The notes beneath the pieces were generated by a model. The model saw only the letters and a list, made by a program, of their open reading frames with translations. It was not told where the DNA came from and did no database searches. Made by a program: the position numbers and the translations under genes. From contig JAKCCY010000107.1 of NCBI GenBank assembly GCA_021838765.1, positions 1-8,940 of the forward strand: 8,940 nt of DNA, in the 5' to 3' direction. Every line of letters starts with the position of its first letter. Positions within the stretch are counted from its first letter, which is position 1. Of this stretch, positions 6,948 through 8,940 are shown one piece after another. The stretch is from Nitrospirota bacterium (GTDB lineage Bacteria; Nitrospirota_A; Leptospirillia; Leptospirillales; Leptospirillaceae).

Positions 6948-7052
6948 ATGAAAAAAGGAGTTCTGCGACATGGGCTCATGTGCGTGTTTGTCGGACATTC
7001 TTTTATCCAGGAGGCCGATTCCACTCGTGAAAAATCCTCAAAAATGGGGTAG
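6948..7052 (+). CDS. Possible 34-residue small ORF (doubtful)
   Basis: ATG 6948 to TAG 7052 encodes a short peptide starting MKKGVLRHGLMCVFVG with a polar end. It begins 4 bases after the activator stop, the spacing of a coupled gene. The only purine-rich stretch is about 20 bases upstream, inside the activator. No family is recognised, and the frame may be chance. It ends at the left edge of the insertion sequence. Confidence 0.15.
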   Translation: MKKGVLRHGLMCVFVGHSFIQEADSTREKSSKMG

Positions 7053-7058
7053 ATCTTT
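7052..7058. repeat. Left copy of putative target-site duplication
   Basis: GATCTTT, identical to 8825-8831 and at the same 7-bp distance from its inverted repeat. Confidence 0.5.
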
Positions 7059-7065
7059 ATTTTTT

Positions 7066-7088
7066 GAGCAGCAATTCAAAATTTGAAA
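7066..7088. repeat. Left inverted repeat of the insertion sequence
   Basis: It starts GAGCAGCAATTC and ends with AAATTTGA plus AA. Compared with the reverse complement of 8795-8817, 18 of 23 positions agree, including uninterrupted CAATTC and AAATTTGA. Confidence 0.75.
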
Positions 7089-7166
7089 TATGATTTAATA
7101 ATAATCACTTACGTTTACGCACAGAAATCACTGGACATATCGCATGTTTTTCGGCATTCTTGGGGC

Positions 7167-8549
7167 ATGGAAACCTTTTCGATTCCTCACCCCACCCCGA
7201 ATGTCATTCCCAGCAAGGCTCAAGCTCTTGTCGATCGGATTTCCACCGCTTTCCGGGCTCTTCCTGATGCCCGGAAACCCGGGAACAACACGAAGTACTC
7301 CCTGTTTGATGCCGCCTGCTCGGCCTTTTCCGTCTTCTTCACACAATCGCCTTCTTTTCTGGCCTTTCAGAGAAATCTGTCGCGGACGACCGGACGGAAC
7401 AATGTCCAGTCCCTCTTCGGCGTGCATGATGTCCCGACGGACGTCCAGATCCGGAACATCCTCGATCCGGTCAGGGCGAAGGAGGTGGCTCCGCTGATCC
7501 AGGGAGTCGGAGACGCTCTGTGGTCCGAGGGATGCCTGTCGGACTATCGGGTTTTGAACGGAACGGTCCTCATTGCCCTGGACGGGACCGACACCTTTTC
7601 CTCGGACAGCGGGATCCTCTGTCCCTCCTGCCATGTTTCCAACCGTTCGGACGGGAGCGTCCTGCACCGTCACATTGCGGTGACCCCGGCGCTGGTGGCT
7701 CCCGGAGAGCCCCGGGTCGTGCCGCTCCCTCCAGAGTTTGTTGTCCGGGAGGACGGGCGGGAAAAGCAGGACTGCGAGATCCGGGCGGCTTCTCGCTGGA
7801 TCGACACCTGGGGCGCCCATTATGCCCACTGGAACGGCACCCTCCTGGGGGACGATCTCTATGCCCACCAGCCCTTCTGCGAGAAGGCGCAGGCATCCGG
7901 ATTCCATTTTCTCTTTACCTGCAAGCCGGTCTCCCATCCAACGACCTACGAGTGGGTCGACGACTTCGCCCGCTCCGGACAGATCGGAACCCACAGCGTC
8001 ATCATCGCCAAAAGCCAGGGAAAGGCCAAGGGCAAACGGATTCCCAAGGTCGTCCGGGAATGCTGGTCTTTTCGCTTTATGCCCGATCTCCCGCTCCGGG
8101 ACACCGACGACGCTCTCCTGTCGAACTGGTTTGAGCTCACCGTCACCGACGAGGAGACGGGCAAGACCCTCTATCACCATTCCTGGATCACCGATCATCC
8201 GGTCACTGAAGACACCCTCGTCGCTCTCGCCAAGGCCGGACGGGCCAGATGGAAAATCGAGAACGAACACATCCAGACCCTCAAGATCGGGGGCTATCGT
8301 CTCGAACACAACTTCGGCCACGGAAAGCGCCATCTCTCCAATCTTCTGGCCTCGATGAACATCCTCGCCTTCCTGATGCACACGGCCTTTGAGTTTCTCG
8401 ATGATCGCTATCGCACCCTCCGCTTCCGCTATGGCTCCCGGGTGATGTTCTTCCAGGAGTTTTCCATGCTCTTGAACTGGTTCCTCTTCGAGAATTGGGA
8501 CCATGTCATCGCCGTCATGTTCGCCAAACTCCGGGTGGATAGCGGCTGA
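7167..8549 (+). CDS. DDE transposase of the insertion sequence
   Basis: The 460-residue transposase, counted from ATG 7167, catalyses cut or strand transfer of the element. It belongs to an IS4-like RNase H-fold group that I recognise by LFGVHDVPTDVQIRNILDP, LIALDGTDTFSS, the CPSC knuckle, PLPPEFV, KQDCE, LLGDDLY and RWKIENEH. The likely catalytic triad is Asp139 (ALDGTD), Asp229 or Asp230 (GDDLY) and Glu365 (KIENE, matching the YREK-like helix). A C-terminal helical segment follows (HNFGHGKRHLSNLLASMN). The frame is open further upstream to a TTG at 7083 inside the left inverted repeat; ATG 7167 is preferred because family members begin near M-E-x-F-x-IPHPTP, although its ribosome site (TTGGGG) is weak. 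The coding region is more GC-rich than its flanks, consistent with transfer. It appears intact, with no frameshift or internal stop. The family label (IS4/ISNCY) is uncertain. Confidence 0.85.
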   Translation: METFSIPHPTPNVIPSKAQALVDRISTAFRALPDARKPGNNTKYSLFDAACSAFSVFFTQSPSFLAFQRNLSRTTGRNNVQSLFGVHDVPTDVQIRNILDPVRAKEVAPLIQGVGDALWSEGCLSDYRVLNGTVLIALDGTDTFSSDSGILCPSCHVSNRSDGSVLHRHIAVTPALVAPGEPRVVPLPPEFVVREDGREKQDCEIRAASRWIDTWGAHYAHWNGTLLGDDLYAHQPFCEKAQASGFHFLFTCKPVSHPTTYEWVDDFARSGQIGTHSVIIAKSQGKAKGKRIPKVVRECWSFRFMPDLPLRDTDDALLSNWFELTVTDEETGKTLYHHSWITDHPVTEDTLVALAKAGRARWKIENEHIQTLKIGGYRLEHNFGHGKRHLSNLLASMNILAFLMHTAFEFLDDRYRTLRFRYGSRVMFFQEFSMLLNWFLFENWDHVIAVMFAKLRVDSG

Positions 8550-8794
8550 CCTCCGACGAGGCTCCCGACTCTTCCGCTCTTTTTTCCATTCCAACGGAAA
8601 ACAACGCGACTTCCCTGTCTTTTTTCCGGAAAGATCCGGAATATTTCTCTCTCGTGCCCTGAATCAGGATGAGCAAGAGGCCTCTTTCTCTCTCTCCACC
8701 TCATGAATCAGGACGAGAACCCTCGTTCTGCCATCTTCCGGTTGGGGCAAGACGGTCCTCAGGCTCATTCTGGTCGCTCTTCCTGTACCTGTTT
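8550..8794. other. Non-coding 3' tail of the insertion sequence
   Basis: No credible gene is seen here; the frames crossing it are short and lack ribosome sites and recognisable motifs. It holds a direct repeat, TGAATCAGGA(T/C)GAG, at 8660-8673 and 8704-8717, and a 12-bp palindrome AAGAGGCCTCTT at 8675-8686 followed by TCTCTCTC. A small hairpin also occurs (ACGAG 8713-8717 with CTCGT 8722-8726). The repeats may be transposase binding or structural sites. Confidence 0.5.
8660..8717. repeat. Pair of 14-bp direct repeats in the IS tail
   Basis: TGAATCAGGATGAG (8660-8673) and TGAATCAGGACGAG (8704-8717) differ at one base and start 44 bp apart, about four helical turns. Confidence 0.5.
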
Positions 8795-8817
8795 CCTCAA
8801 ATTTAGAATTGTTGCCC
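8795..8817. repeat. Right inverted repeat of the insertion sequence
   Basis: It contains TCAAATTTAGAATTG followed by TTGCCC, the inverted counterpart of 7066-7088 (18 of 23). Confidence 0.75.
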
Positions 8818-8824
8818 GTATCTC

Positions 8825-8831
8825 GATCTTT
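8825..8831. repeat. Right copy of putative target-site duplication
   Basis: GATCTTT, identical to 7052-7058, directly outside the proposed right end. Confidence 0.5.
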
Positions 8832-8940
8832 CAAGTAACACATCAAAAAGCTATGGTACATTACCGGATGGAATCCGGAAACTGAGCGAAAGTGAACCAT
8901 CATAAGTCTGGCAGACCTTTGACACTGAAAAATTCCCCTT
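8832..8940. other. Right flank, no gene; small inverted repeats
   Basis: No coding frame with start and ribosome site is seen. CCGGAT (8864-8869) pairs with ATCCGG (8873-8878) over a 3-base loop without a T-tract. AAGTCTGGCAGACCTT (8904-8919) is an imperfect palindrome that runs into TTGACA (8919-8924), a possible -35 box. A matching -10 would lie at or past the window end, so a promoter cannot be confirmed. Confidence 0.3.

Larger units (their letters stand above)
7059..8824 (+). mobile_element. Insertion sequence, about 1.75 kb, single DDE transposase
   Basis: The element carries one transposase gene. Matching inverted repeats occur at 7066-7088 and 8795-8817 (18 of 23 positions). The 7-bp repeat GATCTTT occurs at 7052-7058 and 8825-8831, exactly 7 bp outside each inverted repeat, as expected of a target duplication. 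If the duplication is real the ends are 7059 and 8824, but the outer 7 bases of the two ends match at only one position. The conservative inner boundary is 7066-8817. About 275 bases after the transposase stop are non-coding. The element sits between the activator gene and unassigned flank and disrupts no recognisable gene. Confidence 0.75.

Noticed and set aside
7128..8594. Long minus-strand open frame opposite the transposase (488 codons)
   Set aside because: It is antisense to a well-supported transposase, its composition is dominated by G, E, R and P, and no family motif is seen. It arises from the GC-rich codon use of the sense gene.
8703..8885. 60-codon plus-strand frame in the IS tail and flank
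   Set aside because: It crosses the inverted repeat and IS boundary and has no recognisable motif.

Overview
The window looks like part of the chromosome of an acidophilic, chemolithotrophic bacterium of the Leptospirillum or Acidithiobacillus kind. This is inferred from protein resemblance: a sulfide:quinone oxidoreductase close to the Acidithiobacillus ferrooxidans enzyme, an E. coli-like long-Q-loop cytochrome bd oxidase, and a transposase type I associate with such genomes. No rRNA, tRNA or CRISPR array is visible, so the organism is not fixed.

Layout. (1) Bases 1-127 are the right end of an IS200/IS605-type (tnpB) element: the last 36 codons of TnpB and a strong hairpin over its stop codon. 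They abut a DinB-family gene that appears to have lost its 5' end to the insertion. (2) That dinB remnant overlaps a carboxymuconolactone decarboxylase-family gene by ATGA, and the pair ends at a rho-independent terminator. (3) On the minus strand runs a four-gene operon in the order cydA, cydB, cydX, sqr. (4) Divergent from cydA is a sigma-54-dependent activator with a cysteine-rich PAS-like sensor whose three cysteines have the spacing I recall for the persulfide sensor FisR. (5) A complete-looking insertion sequence of about 1.75 kb, with one DDE transposase, subterminal inverted repeats and flanking 7-bp direct repeats, follows. (6) The last 109 bases are right flank with small inverted repeats but no gene.

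How the genes work together. SQR oxidises sulfide and passes electrons to quinone; cytochrome bd, a sulfide-tolerant terminal oxidase, re-oxidises the quinol with O2. Placed in one operon they form a self-contained sulfide-to-oxygen electron path. The cydA promoter is a perfect -24/-12 (sigma-54) element: TGGCAC, 5 bases, TTGC, with GG-N10-GC. Upstream of it lie two similar palindromic sites 33 bp apart, a suitable enhancer for the divergent activator. The same sites overlap a likely sigma-70 promoter of the activator gene and the region just before its ribosome binding site, which suggests autoregulation. The main proposal is therefore a (per)sulfide-sensing, sigma-54-switched SQR/cytochrome bd module.
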